Of a DNA stretch of 64,000 nucleotides, positions 62,755-64,000 are shown piece after piece (position 1 is the stretch's first letter; every line of letters begins with the position of its first letter). The stretch lies in contig CM076260.1 in NCBI GenBank assembly GCA_038380795.1, positions 28,802,634 through 28,866,633 of the forward strand. Reading direction: 5' to 3'. The translations under genes and the position numbers were made by a program. This DNA comes from Pyrocephalus nanus. Its lineage: Eukaryota > Chordata > Aves > Passeriformes > Tyrannidae. The notes under the pieces were generated by a model that ran no database searches, was not told the DNA's origin, and saw nothing but the letters and a program-made list of their open reading frames with translations.

Positions 62755-64000
62755 GTAAGAAATTTCATAAGTACAGTATGAATTCCAGTATTTCAGAATC
62801 ATAACCATACTGCATGTAAGGATAAAAGCAGAGAGCCAAAACTGCCTTTGCACATTAGTACTACTGGGGGTTTTTTTACTGATATTTAAAATGTTTATGC
62901 GTATATTCATCTTTCCTTCATACTTAGTCACTTGTATGATGTGAATAACCTTTTTATCAAATTGGCTTATTTTCATTTTATGTTATCTATATTAACCTTA
63001 ATTACAGAAATGTTTGATTAGAAGTATACACACTGAGGTACAATAACGCCCAGGCTACTTATATTTGTGCTTCAATCTACTGTTTGTCCAGTTAGTACAA
63101 ATGATCTTGTAATGACATCATAACTTGATGTACTTGGATTGTCTGCTCTATTTCTACAAAATTCTCTATCAGTAGTTTTCCAAGTACTTTTTCAATGCAA
63201 GGTGTATTCAGAAGGGACAGCAGAGCTGTACAGAGGATCCATTTTGGAAAGAAGACATACATGTGCAGAGCAGCTGAAATATGTCAGTTTTGAGAGCCAT
63301 ACACATACATAAGAAATAGGAGGGCCTCGTGTTTCACCTTTTCCTTTCTGTACTTGATAAAAGACAATTTGGAAATAAGCATTTCACCATCTCTTTTCTG
63401 ATTACCACTTAATATCATTTCATGGTCCATTATTACTACTTTATTTTATATGATCCTGTGCACCTAATGCCTTTTCTGTCTACTAATGCCCTTTTACAGG
63501 AAAATAAATGTGCAGATTGTGTAACAGTAGTTGTTAATGAATTCACAATCATTAAAAAGGAAAGTAATAAGGAAGGCACCATAACACTTTTCACTGTTCC
63601 AGTTAACCAAAGCTTCAGGATGGAAAAGCAACAGGTTTTTGCCAAAAAATATCTGAAAACAAAAAAGGGTCATTCCTAATAAAATTTAAAAAAAACCCCA
63701 CTTCCCAGTAAAGTTGCAATGTGCTGTGCAATGAGTAACTGTAACATCAGGGACAGAAAGCCTTCTGAGGTAGACCACAATTCGAACAGTGATGTCCTGG
63801 CAAGACACCTGGAAGCCTGGGACGTACTAGCAAGAGCCAACTGTGCTTAAGGAATGGTATGACTGACAGCTCATCCACTTCTGAAATGTCACTAAGGACT
63901 TCCCATTTGTTGTAGAGGTCAATAGTTTAAGCTTACAGGAAAAAAAAATTAATCTTGAATACTGTATATTTGCTTATATGAAAAGTCTTTCAGGGTTATT
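62755..64000 (+). other. ADGRB3: ADGRB3 intron, 5' part only
   Basis: This phase-2 intron begins GTAAGA and runs off the window. No sequence resembling the next GAIN B exon is seen. It contains an 85-codon open frame at 63422-63679 of unknown origin (see findings). The rest is unremarkable. Confidence 0.85.

Larger units (their letters stand above)
1..64000 (+). other. ADGRB3: ADGRB3 (BAI3) gene, internal part: 8 exons and 9 introns (two partial)
   Basis: The eight + strand exons listed separately join without a frame break into a 322-residue stretch that matches adhesion G protein-coupled receptor B3. The order is last TSR, then HormR, then GAIN A, then the start of GAIN B, as expected for the B subfamily. 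The assignment to member 3 rests on remembered family sequence: for example [33 protein letters not shown] and [17 protein letters not shown]. From family knowledge, the protein is a neuronal plasma-membrane receptor whose ectodomain binds C1q-like proteins and acts in synapse formation. No start codon, promoter, GPS, transmembrane segment or stop codon of the gene lies in the window. Confidence 0.96.

Noticed and set aside
1..64000. CRISPR array, operon, tRNA or rRNA genes, or a novel multi-gene system
   Set aside because: None seen. Repeats are dispersed retroelements, and the only coherent coding signal is the spliced ADGRB3 gene.

Overview
The window reads as part of a bird genome. It is AT-rich, has no dense gene content, and carries many 5'-truncated CR1 LINE copies whose 3' ends show the ATTCTATGATTCT-type octamer tail typical of birds. 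It also holds one ERVL-like LTR of an avian type. The species cannot be named. CR1 copies cover very roughly 12% of the window, which is high for a bird, but that is an eye estimate.

There is one recognisable protein-coding gene, on the + strand and covering the whole window: ADGRB3 (BAI3), a brain adhesion GPCR. Eight consecutive internal exons are visible (212-376, 6648-6749, 7279-7385, 23498-23692, 30088-30156, 34077-34185, 61785-61931, 62679-62754). All have GT-AG borders and compatible phases. Joined, they give 970 nt: two leading bases, 322 uninterrupted codons and two trailing bases. They encode the last thrombospondin type 1 repeat, the complete hormone-receptor (HormR) domain, most of GAIN subdomain A and the start of GAIN subdomain B. 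The N-terminal CUB region and earlier TSRs lie upstream of base 1. The rest of GAIN, the GPS, the seven-helix domain and the cytoplasmic tail lie downstream of base 64000.

The rest is intron. Region 1-12.8 kb is mostly unique AT-rich intron with three exons. 12.8-16.5 kb holds two CR1 copies. 16.5-34 kb holds three more exons, small CR1 tails and a CR1 3' end. 34.2-61.8 kb is one 27.6-kb intron with two large antisense CR1 copies, an LTR, a compound inverted CR1 cluster at 56.3-58.4 kb and several low-complexity tracts. 61.8-64 kb has two exons and the start of the next intron.

I found no CRISPR array, operon, tRNA, rRNA or separate intact gene, and no convincing new biological system. The points most worth checking are the tail-to-tail CR1 cluster, the sense-oriented LTR with a poly(A) signal inside a long intron, the one-codon difference at the exon 7/8 junction, and an unexplained repeat-like block near 52 kb.
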